A stretch of 64,000 nucleotides of DNA, from NCBI RefSeq assembly GCF_035918095.1, contig NZ_CP109137.1:8434001-8498000 (forward strand), given 5' to 3'. Position 1 is the stretch's first letter; each line of letters begins with the position of its first letter. This stretch comes from Streptomyces sp. NBC_01750. Lineage in GTDB: Bacteria; Actinomycetota; Actinomycetes; Streptomycetales; Streptomycetaceae. This document shows positions 42,950 to 51,895 of the stretch, one piece after another. Position numbers and translations under genes: made by a program. The notes beneath the pieces were generated by a model. The model was not told where the DNA came from. It searched no databases and saw only the letters and a list, made by a program, of their open reading frames with translations.

Positions 42950-43154
42950 GGTCTGTCCTTCTCGCAAGGGGGACGTGGGAATCGCCGGACACCCTCGCAA
43001 GCGGTGCTCGAGCGGCCCTGGAACCGGCCCGGCTCCAGCGCCGCTCGAGCCGCGCTGCAACGGCGCGCGCGAAGGTGGGCGCGATGCCGTCTCCGGCCTG
43101 CTTGCGCGGGGGCGGACCTCTCCGACGTCCGTACCGACGAAAGAAGTTGACGAC

Positions 43155-44153
43155 GTGGAATCGACCAGTCCGGCAGTCTTCGCGGAAGGGCTGCGCAAAC
43201 GCTACGGCAAGCGGTACGCGCTCGACGGTTTCGATCTCAGCGTGGAGCGCGGAACGGTCCACGGACTGCTCGGCCCGAACGGGGCGGGCAAGACCACATC
43301 CGTCGGCATCCTCTCCACCCTCCTCAAGGCCGACGAGGGACGTGCCGAGGTGGCCGGCTTCGACGTCGTGCGCCAGACCGCCGAGGTGCGCTCCAGCATC
43401 GGTCTCGTGGGCCAGTACGCAGCCGTGGACGAGGTGCTCAGCGGGCGGCAGAACCTGGTGATGTTCGGCCGGCTTCACCATCTGTCGCCGCGCGACGCCG
43501 GCCGCCGCGCAGACGAGCTCCTGGAGCACTTCCGGCTCGACGACACCGGCAAGAAGCCGCTCAAGGCCTACTCGGGCGGGATGCGCCGTCGCCTCGACCT
43601 CGCCGTCAGCATGGTGCTGGCCCCGCAGGTGCTGTTCCTGGACGAGCCGACGACGGGGCTCGACCCGCGCAGCCGCAACGAGGTCTGGGAGGCCGTACGC
43701 GGCCTCGTCGGCGCCGGCACCACCGTGCTGCTCACCACGCAGTACCTGGAGGAGGCCGACCAGCTGGCCGGCTCCATCTCGGTGATCGACTCGGGCCGGG
43801 TGATCGCCGAAGGCACGCCCGACGAGCTGAAGGGCCGGGTCGGCGGCGACCGTATCGACGTGGTGGTGCGGCGCGCCGACGAACTGGCCGCCGCCGCTGC
43901 CGCCATGGCCGCGATCGGCGACGGCCTGCCGGAGACCGCCCAGGACACCCGGCGGGTCAGCGTGCGCGTCGAGGACCGCAGCCGCGCCCTGTCCGAGGTC
44001 GTGCGCTCGCTGGACCAGGCGGGCGTCGACGTCGAGGACATCGCGCTGCGCCGCCCCACCCTGGACGAGGTGTTCCTGCACCTCACCGGACACACCACCG
44101 ACAGCGACGAGCAGGCCGCGGCCTCCGACACCCGAGAGGCGATGGCGGCATGA
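43155..44153 (+). CDS. Drug-type ABC transporter, ATP-binding protein
   Basis: 332 residues. Walker A GPNGAGKTTS, signature YSGGMRRRLD and Walker B LFLDEPTTGLD are intact. The C-terminal extension with RRPTLDEVFLHLTG matches the DrrA family of daunorubicin-type exporters. The GTG start has a weak GAAAGAAG site. It overlaps the permease gene (ATGA). Divergent from the ABM gene across about 205 bases that must hold both promoters. Confidence 0.94.
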   Translation: MESTSPAVFAEGLRKRYGKRYALDGFDLSVERGTVHGLLGPNGAGKTTSVGILSTLLKADEGRAEVAGFDVVRQTAEVRSSIGLVGQYAAVDEVLSGRQNLVMFGRLHHLSPRDAGRRADELLEHFRLDDTGKKPLKAYSGGMRRRLDLAVSMVLAPQVLFLDEPTTGLDPRSRNEVWEAVRGLVGAGTTVLLTTQYLEEADQLAGSISVIDSGRVIAEGTPDELKGRVGGDRIDVVVRRADELAAAAAAMAAIGDGLPETAQDTRRVSVRVEDRSRALSEVVRSLDQAGVDVEDIALRRPTLDEVFLHLTGHTTDSDEQAAASDTREAMAA

Positions 44154-45004
44154 GCATCACCGCACCGCAGGTTCCGCAGCTCTCCCGCCTCCCGAAGATC
44201 CCGCGTACGCCGCTGGGCCGGGCGCGCTGGGCGTGCGCCGACGGCTGGACCGTCACGCTGCGCGGCCTCACCCACTGGGTCCGCGAACCGGGCGGTCTCA
44301 TCGGGACGCTGACGTTCCCGGTGATGATGGTCCTGATGTTCACCTATTTCTTCGGTGGCGCGATGCAGGTCCCGGGCGGCGGCAGTTACCGCGAGTTCCT
44401 GGTACCCGGCATGTTCGTCATGACGATGGTGTTCGGCATGGGCGAGACCGTCACCGCCGTGTCCGCCGACAAGAACCGGGGCATCACCTCCCGCTTCCGC
44501 ACCCTGCCGATGTCGCCCTCGGCGGTGGTCGTCGGCCGCGCCGTCACCGACATGCTGAGCTCGCTGCTCGCCCTGGCCGTTCTGTTCGGCGTCGGGCTGC
44601 TGATCGGCTGGGAGGCGCACGGCAGCGCCGGCGACACCGTGTACGCCGTGGGCCTGTTGCTGCTGCTGCGCTTCGCGCTCGTCTGGGCCGGGATCTACCT
44701 CGGACTGCTGATGAAGGGCCCCGAGGGCATCACGATGGTGCAGACCCTGGAGTTCCCCGTCGGCTTCCTCACCAGCGCCTTCGTCGCGCCCTCCACCATG
44801 CCGGGCTGGCTCGGCACCGTTGCCGAGTGGAATCCGCTCTCCTCCACCGTGCTCGCCACCCGCGAGCTCTTCGGCAACCCGGGCTGGGGCGGCGACTCCT
44901 GGATCGCGCAGAACGCGCAACTGATGGCTGTTGTCTGGCCGGTTGTCCTGTGCGCGGTGTTTTTCCCGCTGTCCGTTCGGCGGTTCCGTAACCTGACAAG
45001 CTGA
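44150..45004 (+). CDS. ABC-2 type transporter permease (DrrB-like)
   Basis: 284 residues with about six hydrophobic helices (for example GTLTFPVMMVLMFTYFF and YAVGLLLLLRFALVWAGIYLG) and the REFLVPGMFVM and NPLSSTVLATRELF motifs of ABC-2 drug exporters. It forms a transporter with the ATPase just upstream. The likely cargo is the product of the neighbouring type II PKS, as an export or self-resistance system. Confidence 0.93.
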   Translation: MSITAPQVPQLSRLPKIPRTPLGRARWACADGWTVTLRGLTHWVREPGGLIGTLTFPVMMVLMFTYFFGGAMQVPGGGSYREFLVPGMFVMTMVFGMGETVTAVSADKNRGITSRFRTLPMSPSAVVVGRAVTDMLSSLLALAVLFGVGLLIGWEAHGSAGDTVYAVGLLLLLRFALVWAGIYLGLLMKGPEGITMVQTLEFPVGFLTSAFVAPSTMPGWLGTVAEWNPLSSTVLATRELFGNPGWGGDSWIAQNAQLMAVVWPVVLCAVFFPLSVRRFRNLTS

Positions 45005-45057
45005 TCAACACCGTAGGGAACAACGGCAGTACGGAACAGTACGAGGGAGCGGGCTTC

Positions 45058-47916
45058 ATGGTGTGGATTGCGCGTGAGCAGGGCGGACTGCTGGCGCGGT
45101 GCGCGGTCGTCTTCGAGCCGGGCGATCCGGCCCGCACGGGCCGGATCGTCTTCTGGGACCCGGACGGGGCGGGGCCGCCCGACGTGTCCACGGGTGAGGT
45201 GGGCGAGGCCGACCTTGCCACCGCCGACGGGGTGCGCACGGTCAAGGTGCTGCGCCTGCCGGTCGCCGACGCGCTGCCCGTACTGGCCCTGGCCAGGCGG
45301 CTTTACGGGGACGGGAGCACCGGCGCAGCGGTCCATCCGGCGGCCGCCTACTGGGGGGCCGCCGCCGCGCTCGCGCTGCAACTCGCCACCCGCGGGCTCC
45401 TGCTGCCCGGTGTCTCCGCGGCCGGCTACGACGCGTGGCGGGTCGGCCCGCTCGACTCCGACGACGTCCTGCGGCTGCGCGAACTGGCTGCCGCCGCACC
45501 GCCCGAGGCGCTGGCGACGCCCGTGCCGGGCACCGATCTGCTGCCCGAAGCGGCGCCTCTGCTACGTGCCTTCACGGACGCGGTCGCCGACACCCTGCCG
45601 CGTACGGCGGCGGCCGAGGCGTCGACCGGGCGGGCCGCGTTCGCCGCCGTCGAGCCCCAGCATGTACCGGGGCTGCGGGCCTGGGCCGAAGAGGTCTCGG
45701 TCGGCCTCGACTCCGGTGTACGGGTCTCGCTGCGTGTCGACCTGTCGGCCCCCGGCACGGACACGCCCGGCGGGGGAGCGCCGGCCCTGCACATTGTCCC
45801 GCGCGTCCACAGCCTCGCCGACCCGACCCTGTCCATGGACGCCGGCGAGCTCTTCGACGGCGCCCCGAACGCACTGGGCCCGCGGGCACAGGCCGACACC
45901 GTGCTCGCCGTGCGCCGCGCCGCCGGAGTGTGGGAGCCGCTGGCACAGCTGCTGCCCGTCCCCCGCGAACTCGCTCTCGGCGACCGGGAGGCCGTCCAGT
46001 TACTCGACGAGGCCGGATCCAGGCTGCGCGCCCACGGCATCGACGTGCGCTGGCCCGAGGAGGTCGGGCGTGCCCTGACCGACCGCGCCGTCGTCGGCGC
46101 GGACCTCGTACCGCCCGCCGACCTGCGTTCCTTCATGGGCAGCGACGGCACGGTCGGCCTGCGCCGCGAGCTGCTCCTCGACGGCGAGCTCCTCACCGAC
46201 GAGGAGATGGCCGCCGTCGCCGGTGCGCCGTCCCCGCTCGTCCGGCTCCGCGGCCGCTGGACGCTGATCGGCGCCGGGATCGCCCGCAAGGCCCGCGAGC
46301 GCGACCTCGGGCCGCTCACCGCGATCGAAGCCCTGGCTGTCGCTCTGTCCGGGTACGTCGAGATCGGCGGCGAACAGGTGCCGGTCGCGCCCAGCGAGTG
46401 GCTGCTCGCCCTGCGCGCCCGGCTCGCCGGCCCCGACGGCGGCGACGAGCTACTGGAGCAGCCCGCCGCACTCACCGCCACCCTGCGCGACTACCAGCTG
46501 CGCGGCCTGCGTTGGCTGGACCGCATGACCTCGCTCGGGCTCGGCGGCTGTCTCGCCGACGACATGGGCCTGGGCAAGACGGTCCAGCTCATCGCGCTGC
46601 ATCTGGTACGGCAGCAGCACACGGACAGCCGCGGCCCGACGCTGGTGGTCTGCCCGGCATCGCTGCTCGGCAACTGGGAGCGGGAAGTCGGCCGGTTCGC
46701 CCCCGGCACCCCTGTGCGCCGCTTCCACGGCACCGGACGCACTCTGGAGGGAGCCGACTCCGGCTTTGTGCTCACCACGTACGGCACCATGCGTCTGGAC
46801 GCCGAGCGCCTCGGCGCGCACCGTTGGAGCACGGTCGTCGCCGACGAGGCGCAGCACGTCAAGAACCCGTCGTCATCCACGGCCAAGGCGCTGCGGCTGA
46901 TTCCGGCCGACGCGAAGATCGCGCTCACCGGCACCCCCGTCGAGAACAGCCTGTCCGAGCTGTGGGCCGTCCTCGACTGGACCACGCCCGGACTGCTGGG
47001 CGCCCACGGCCGGTTCCGGCGCCGCTGGATCGCCCCGATCGAGGCGGAGCGGGCCGGTCCTCCCGAGCATGCGCACACCGCGGAGCGCCTCGCCCACCTC
47101 GTACGGCCGTTCCTGCTGCGGCGGCGCAAGTCCGACCCGGGGATCGCGCCCGAGCTGCCGCCCAAGACCGAGACGGACCAGCTGGTGGCGCTCACTGCCG
47201 AACAGGCCGCGCTGTACGAGAAGCTGACGCGCGAGGCGATGGCCGCGATCCGGGCCGGCGAGGGCATCGAGCGTGCCGGCCAGGTGCTGAAGCTGCTGAC
47301 CGGGCTGAAGCAGGTCTGCAACCACCCCGCGCAGTTCCTGAAGGAGAAGCACGAGGGCCGGGCAGCGGGCCTGCCGAAGCTGTCCGGCCGTTCGGGGAAG
47401 CTGGAGCTTCTCGACGAACTGCTCGACACGATCACGGCGGAGGACGGCGCTGTACTGGTCTTCACCCAGTACGTGGCCATGGCCAGGATCCTGGAGCGCC
47501 ATCTGGCGGACCGGGGCATCCCCACCCAGCTGCTGCACGGCGGGACGCCCGTACGGAAGCGGGAGGAGATGGTGCAGCGCTTCCAGGACGGCGAGGTCCC
47601 GGTCTTCCTGCTGTCGTTGAAGGCGGCAGGGACCGGGCTCAACCTGACCCGGGCGGACCATGTGGTGCACTACGACCGCTGGTGGAACCCGGCCGTCGAG
47701 GCGCAGGCCACCGACCGGGCCTACCGGATCGGCCAGACCAGGCCCGTCCAGGTCCACCGGATCATCGCGGAGGGCACGATCGAGGACCGTATCGCCACAC
47801 TGCTGGAGTCCAAGAAGGAGCTGGCCGATTCGGTGCTCGGCTCCGGCGAGAAGGCGCTGACGCAGCTGAGCAACGACGACCTGGCCAACCTGGTCGAGCT
47901 GAGGAGTGCGGGATGA
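45058..47916 (+). CDS. SNF2-family DNA helicase/ATPase
   Basis: 952 residues. The N-terminal 480 residues or so are a poorly conserved bacterial SNF2 accessory region; then the helicase motor: I (DDMGLGKTVQLIAL), II (DEAQ), III (TGTPVENSLSELW), V/VI (AGTGLNLTRAD and QATDRAYRIGQ). ATG follows a GAGGGAG site. The gene overlaps a SWIM-protein gene (ATGA), a common actinomycete pair. Function is probably DNA repair or chromosome-related; no link to secondary metabolism is visible. Confidence 0.95.
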   Translation: MVWIAREQGGLLARCAVVFEPGDPARTGRIVFWDPDGAGPPDVSTGEVGEADLATADGVRTVKVLRLPVADALPVLALARRLYGDGSTGAAVHPAAAYWGAAAALALQLATRGLLLPGVSAAGYDAWRVGPLDSDDVLRLRELAAAAPPEALATPVPGTDLLPEAAPLLRAFTDAVADTLPRTAAAEASTGRAAFAAVEPQHVPGLRAWAEEVSVGLDSGVRVSLRVDLSAPGTDTPGGGAPALHIVPRVHSLADPTLSMDAGELFDGAPNALGPRAQADTVLAVRRAAGVWEPLAQLLPVPRELALGDREAVQLLDEAGSRLRAHGIDVRWPEEVGRALTDRAVVGADLVPPADLRSFMGSDGTVGLRRELLLDGELLTDEEMAAVAGAPSPLVRLRGRWTLIGAGIARKARERDLGPLTAIEALAVALSGYVEIGGEQVPVAPSEWLLALRARLAGPDGGDELLEQPAALTATLRDYQLRGLRWLDRMTSLGLGGCLADDMGLGKTVQLIALHLVRQQHTDSRGPTLVVCPASLLGNWEREVGRFAPGTPVRRFHGTGRTLEGADSGFVLTTYGTMRLDAERLGAHRWSTVVADEAQHVKNPSSSTAKALRLIPADAKIALTGTPVENSLSELWAVLDWTTPGLLGAHGRFRRRWIAPIEAERAGPPEHAHTAERLAHLVRPFLLRRRKSDPGIAPELPPKTETDQLVALTAEQAALYEKLTREAMAAIRAGEGIERAGQVLKLLTGLKQVCNHPAQFLKEKHEGRAAGLPKLSGRSGKLELLDELLDTITAEDGAVLVFTQYVAMARILERHLADRGIPTQLLHGGTPVRKREEMVQRFQDGEVPVFLLSLKAAGTGLNLTRADHVVHYDRWWNPAVEAQATDRAYRIGQTRPVQVHRIIAEGTIEDRIATLLESKKELADSVLGSGEKALTQLSNDDLANLVELRSAG

Positions 47917-49211
47917 GCGGGCAGCTGAGCGACCACGACGGCGGCGGAGCCGCACGGGGCTTCTCCGCCTTTCCCGCACGCAAGGGCGGCCGGGCGCGCG
48001 GACAGTCCTGGTGGGGCGGCGCCTGGGCCGGCGCGATGGAGGATGCCTGGCCCGACGAGGAGGTGCTGAAGAAGGCGCGGGCCTTCGCCCGCTCGGGCCG
48101 CATCGGACCGGTCACGGTCAGTCCGGGACGGATCGCCGCGCAGGTGTACGGGGGCGAGGACACCCCGTGCACGACCGTGCTCACGCTCCGGGAGCTGGGC
48201 GAGGACAACTGGGACCTGCTGTGGGACAGGACCGCCGAACGCCCCGCCGAACTGGCGGCCCTGCTGGCGGGAGAGCTGCCGCCCGACCTGCTGGAGGCGG
48301 CGGAGGACGCGGGGCTTGGCCTGCTGCCCGGTTACGGCGATCTCGAACCGGACTGCGACTGCGACGAGCCCGACCACCCGTGCGCGCATGCCCTGGCGCT
48401 GGGCTATCAGGTCTCCTGGCTGCTGGACAAGGACCCGTTCCTGCTGCTGCTGGTGCGCGGCAGGAACGAGGCGCAGGCACTGGAGGACCTCAAGTCCACA
48501 CTGCTGCTGAGGGCGATGACGGACGATGACGAGGAGGGTGATGCGGACGCGGAGGGTGCGGAGGAGGACGCCCGGTCCGTCGCCGCTCCCGATGTCGCCG
48601 GTACGCCCGCCGCGCAGGCGTACGCCCGCGAGGCGGTCCCCCTGCCGCCGCTCCCGGCGCTGCCCGAACCGTTGCTCCGGCCCGACGAGCCCGCGACCGG
48701 ACTCGACGCCGACCCGCTGGAGCAGCTGATCGCCGACGCGGCGGCGCGGGCCCGTGAACTCCTCGCGTACACCCTCGGGTTCACCGCCGAGCTTCCGCCG
48801 CCGCTGGATGAGTGGCAGGACACCGTACGTATCGCCGCCACCCACCCCGATCCGCGGGTTCCGCAGCGGCTGCGCGAGAGCTGCGGACGCCCCGAGGAGC
48901 TGGACCGTGCCGCCGCGGCCTGGCGCACGGGCGGCGCCGCCGGGCTCGACGTGCTGGAGCGGCGCTGGGACCCGCCGAAGCGGGAGGCCGCCCGCGCCCG
49001 CACGGTGTTCGCGGCGGCCTGGGAGGAGGACGAAGCGCCGGAGGTGGTGGTGGACGGCAACCGCTGGACGCTGACCGGCCAGGGCATCCAGCTGCGTCAG
49101 GGACGCGACGACCGCTGGTATCCCTACCGCGACGAGTCCGGCATCTGGTGGCCGGCGGGCGAACCTTCCGCCGAACCGGCCCTCGCGCTCGCCGAGCTCC
49201 TGGACGGCTAG
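47913..49211 (+). CDS. SWIM zinc-finger protein, partner of the SNF2 ATPase
   Basis: 432 residues. The SWIM finger CxCx(n)CxH appears as CDCDEPDHPCAHAL near residues 148-161. The N-terminus has a conserved-looking SWWGGAWAGAMED, and the middle is an acidic Asp/Glu/Ala stretch. SWIM domains bind DNA or protein. It is translationally coupled to the SNF2 gene, so the two probably act together. Confidence 0.9.
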   Translation: MSGQLSDHDGGGAARGFSAFPARKGGRARGQSWWGGAWAGAMEDAWPDEEVLKKARAFARSGRIGPVTVSPGRIAAQVYGGEDTPCTTVLTLRELGEDNWDLLWDRTAERPAELAALLAGELPPDLLEAAEDAGLGLLPGYGDLEPDCDCDEPDHPCAHALALGYQVSWLLDKDPFLLLLVRGRNEAQALEDLKSTLLLRAMTDDDEEGDADAEGAEEDARSVAAPDVAGTPAAQAYAREAVPLPPLPALPEPLLRPDEPATGLDADPLEQLIADAAARARELLAYTLGFTAELPPPLDEWQDTVRIAATHPDPRVPQRLRESCGRPEELDRAAAAWRTGGAAGLDVLERRWDPPKREAARARTVFAAAWEEDEAPEVVVDGNRWTLTGQGIQLRQGRDDRWYPYRDESGIWWPAGEPSAEPALALAELLDG

Positions 49212-49224
49212 GGCCTGTCCGGCT

Positions 49225-49259
49225 GGGGCCTGTCCGGCGGACCTTGCCGGACAGGCCCC
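49225..49259. terminator. Hairpin between convergent SWIM and DUF1062 genes
   Basis: Perfect 14-base arms 49225-49238 and 49246-49259 with a 7-base loop. The arm sequence GGCCTGTCCGGC also occurs just before it at 49212-49223 and in the hairpin after the last gene of the trp-like operon. Confidence 0.85.
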
Positions 49260-49275
49260 TGGTCCCGAGGAGGGC

Positions 49276-49824
49276 TCAGCGCTTGAGCATGAAGGTGAAG
49301 TCGCCGGAGAGCTTGCCGCTCAGCCGGACTGCCGAAACGAGTTTCCCCTTCGTGATCAGTCTCTCGACCTCGGCCCGCGAACGACCGCAACCTTCAGCGA
49401 TCAGTCGCACCGGCCGGACAGGGATCCGCGCCGCAAAGCGGACCGAGACGTCGATCACCTCGCGGTCCAGGGGATCCGATCCGCCGGTGTCGAGGCGCCA
49501 GGCGTTGTCCCAGTCGAGGGCGATGCGATTACGGCGCCGCACGACCGGATCCTGGAGCAGCTCAGCTGTCAGGCCAGGGTCGTTGTCATGCAGCCGGTCC
49601 AGCAGCTCAGGTCGTACGGAGCGCACATTCATCCGCTCCAGGACCGTGAGCTTTGCAGTTTCCCCGCAAGAGGTACAGAGCGCGAGGAGCCAGGCGTCGA
49701 TGAGCTTGTGGTTTGCGTTGACGCGAAATTTACCGCTTGCGCGGAAGCGCTCGGACGCGCACGCGTGGCAACGGCGGAGAACGAGCGGCAGGCAGGTGGG
49801 CATGACCACCCAGTTTTTGAGCAC
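49276..49824 (-). CDS. DUF1062 family protein
   Basis: 182 residues. Two Cys pairs (CHACAS near residue 19 and CTSC near 51) with GKFRVNANHKLIDAWLL between them fit the DUF1062 family, probably a small zinc ribbon. The C-terminal part contains a helix-turn-helix-like stretch (EGCGRSRAEVERLITKGKL). Function unknown. GTG 49824 is used as start; the local base composition is less GC-rich than in neighbouring genes. Confidence 0.82.
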   Translation of the reverse strand: MLKNWVVMPTCLPLVLRRCHACASERFRASGKFRVNANHKLIDAWLLALCTSCGETAKLTVLERMNVRSVRPELLDRLHDNDPGLTAELLQDPVVRRRNRIALDWDNAWRLDTGGSDPLDREVIDVSVRFAARIPVRPVRLIAEGCGRSRAEVERLITKGKLVSAVRLSGKLSGDFTFMLKR

Positions 49825-50143
49825 AGAAGTACACCGGTTTCAGTGAGAAGTCCGCAGCAAAAAGGAGCGCGGCGCACATGCGCGACGCGCAACGAATCAG
49901 CGCTCGGGAGGTCTCACAGGGTGTACAACGGCACGTCCTCGACCAGACGACTTGGTTCGGCAGCACGGTAATGGCGCACAGCGGCGCTGCTCCACTGGTT
50001 TTCGAGCGCCTCACCGCCAGAGTCTGTCCGGCGGATCTTCTGGGGCCCAGCGACGTGCCTCCAGGCCCTGGGGGCCTGGGAGGTGCCAATGCAGTTGCCC
50101 TATTGGTTTGCCGTCGGCGAGCCCGGTCGGATAGGAAGTTTGC
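49825..50143. other. Intergenic region, no firm gene
   Basis: About 320 bases, less GC-rich at its left end. A 90-codon frame at 49878-50150 has AAAGGAG 12 bases upstream but shows no recognisable motif and runs into the next gene; I do not call it. Confidence 0.4.
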
Positions 50144-50719
50144 ATGCTAAGGGGCAGCAAGGTCGGGCTCAGGGCCCGGCACGAGGACGACATCCCGATC
50201 CTGCGGGCTGAGCTCTACGACGACGTGGTCAACTCCTCGCGGGCCGAAGGCCGGCCGTGGCGGCCGATCACGCCCGGCTCGAAGGACTCGCGGCTCGTGG
50301 TGGACGACAAGGAGCAACAGCACGTCCCGTTCTCCGTGGTGGAGCTGGACGGCGGCACGCTGGTCGGCACCGCGGTGCTGTCGAACATCGACAACCACAA
50401 CCGGTCCGCGCACATCGGCCTTGGACTGCTGCCGTCCTCCCGCGGCAAGGGCTACGGCACCGACGTGGTCGCGGTGCTGTGCCACTACGGTTTCGTCGTG
50501 CGCGGCCTGCAGCGGCTGCAGATCGAGACGCTGTCGGACAACGCCGCGATGCTGCGCTCAGCCGAGCGCAACGGCTTCGTCCGCGAGGGCGTGCTGCGTT
50601 CGTCGGCCTGGGTGATGGGCGAGTTTCTTGACGAGGTGCTGCTCGGGCTCCTCGTCCAGGACTGGAAGCCGGACTCGAAGGGCCAGGGTCTGCCCGGAGG
50701 ATCATGGTCGGAGCCATAA
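50144..50719 (+). CDS. GNAT-family N-acetyltransferase
   Basis: 191 residues. The acetyl-CoA site is seen as LLPSSRGKGYGTDVV (R/QxxGxG/A), followed by LQIETLSDNAAMLRSAERNGFVREG, the usual C-terminal motif of the RimJ/RimL-like branch. Substrate unknown. The start ATG has a weak GGAAG site. Confidence 0.9.
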   Translation: MLRGSKVGLRARHEDDIPILRAELYDDVVNSSRAEGRPWRPITPGSKDSRLVVDDKEQQHVPFSVVELDGGTLVGTAVLSNIDNHNRSAHIGLGLLPSSRGKGYGTDVVAVLCHYGFVVRGLQRLQIETLSDNAAMLRSAERNGFVREGVLRSSAWVMGEFLDEVLLGLLVQDWKPDSKGQGLPGGSWSEP

Positions 50720-50956
50720 GAGGATCGCTGCGACGGTGATTGTTCCCGTGGAAGACGTAGGCCCGCAACAGGGGGTGGCGTCCACCCTCACCGGCGAACT
50801 GGCTCCCAGGCGCATGTCTCCGCCGGCCGCGTCGGAGTCCACGACACCCGAGCGGCTCCGGCGGTCCCTTCGGCGGTCTCCTGAACGGCGGCGCCACGCC
50901 CGCCCGGCGTTTCCCCGTCCCGGTCAGGGGCATCCGCCTCACCGGGAGGTTCACCG

Positions 50957-51796
50957 ATGAACGCACGCATGATGACGCTCCGTGGACACGCCGGAGCCCG
51001 CAGGGCGGCCAACAGTTCCGCCCTCGACGCCGCCGCGCGCTGGGGGTTCGTCGCACGCGGGGCGATCTATCTGCTCGTCGGGGTTCTCGCCCTGCGGATC
51101 GCCTTCGGCGACAGCGGCAAGCAGGCCGACCGGGGCGGCGCGCTCGCCGAGCTGTCGGACAAGCCGATGGGATCCGTCCTGCTGTGGACCCTGGGCGCCG
51201 GGTTGGTCGGGATGGCCCTGTGGCGGCTGTCCGAAGCCCTGTTCGGCGCCGCCGGGCCCGACGGCCGCAAGGCGGGCAAGCGCCTGCTCTCCGCGGGCCG
51301 CTGCGTCTTCTACGGTTTCGTCGCCTACTCCGTCCTCGCCTTCGCCGCGGGCGACCGCGGCAGCGGCAGCGGGTCGAGCGACCAGCAGTCGCAGGACGTG
51401 ACCACCAGGGCGCTCGATCTGCCCGCGGGCCAGTGGATCGTCGGCATCGTCGGCGCCGGTATCGCGGTCGGGGGGATCTGGGTCGGTGCCCGCGCCGTGA
51501 TGCGGAAGTACCACAAGCATCTGAAGCTCGGCCAGATGTCGCGCAGGACCCGGCAGTTCGTGGACGTGACAGGCGTCGGCGGCGGCGCGGCCCGCGGTAT
51601 CGTCTTCGCCGCGATCGGGGTGTTCATCATCCGCGCGGCCGTCGAGTACGAGCCGGACAAGGCCAAGGGCTTCGACGACACACTGCGCACATTCGCCGAG
51701 ACCCCGGCGGGCCCGTGGCTGCTGGCGCTGGTCGCCGTGGGGCTGGCGCTGTTCGGCGTCTTCTCCTTCGCGATGGCGCGCTGGCGCCGCGTCTGA
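50957..51796 (+). CDS. DUF1206 integral membrane protein
   Basis: 279 residues with six hydrophobic helices arranged as three similar two-helix units (for example FVARGAIYLLVGVLALRIAF, GRCVFYGFVAYSVLAF and ARGIVFAAIGVFIIRAA). This triple repeat is the mark of DUF1206. Function unknown. A GGGAGG ribosome site precedes the ATG. The gap from the GNAT gene (50720-50956) holds no evident gene. Confidence 0.87.
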   Translation: MNARMMTLRGHAGARRAANSSALDAAARWGFVARGAIYLLVGVLALRIAFGDSGKQADRGGALAELSDKPMGSVLLWTLGAGLVGMALWRLSEALFGAAGPDGRKAGKRLLSAGRCVFYGFVAYSVLAFAAGDRGSGSGSSDQQSQDVTTRALDLPAGQWIVGIVGAGIAVGGIWVGARAVMRKYHKHLKLGQMSRRTRQFVDVTGVGGGAARGIVFAAIGVFIIRAAVEYEPDKAKGFDDTLRTFAETPAGPWLLALVAVGLALFGVFSFAMARWRRV

Positions 51797-51800
51797 TCGC

Positions 51801-51836
51801 CCAGCCCCAGCCCCAGCCCCAGCCCCAGCCCCAGCC
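51801..51836. repeat. Six tandem copies of CCAGCC
   Basis: A perfect hexamer array directly after the DUF1206 stop. It is a simple-sequence tract in non-coding DNA and could vary in length between strains. Confidence 0.9.
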
Positions 51837-51850
51837 CCGAGACCGGGACG

Positions 51851-51888
51851 CGGCCGGGACCACGCCGGATCCGGCGTGGTCCCGGCCG
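51851..51888. terminator. Perfect 38-bp palindrome, bidirectional terminator
   Basis: Arms 51851-51869 and 51870-51888 are perfect 19-base complements centred on GGATCC. It lies between the convergent DUF1206 and MFS genes. Confidence 0.88.
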
Positions 51889-51895
51889 CGGGCAA

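Noticed and set aside
49878..50150. 90-codon frame between the DUF1062 and GNAT genes
   Set aside because: Ribosome site is too far away, no motif, and it overlaps the GNAT start.
51801..51836. CRISPR-like array
   Set aside because: Perfect hexamers without spacers; a simple tandem repeat. No CRISPR array or cas gene seen anywhere in the window.
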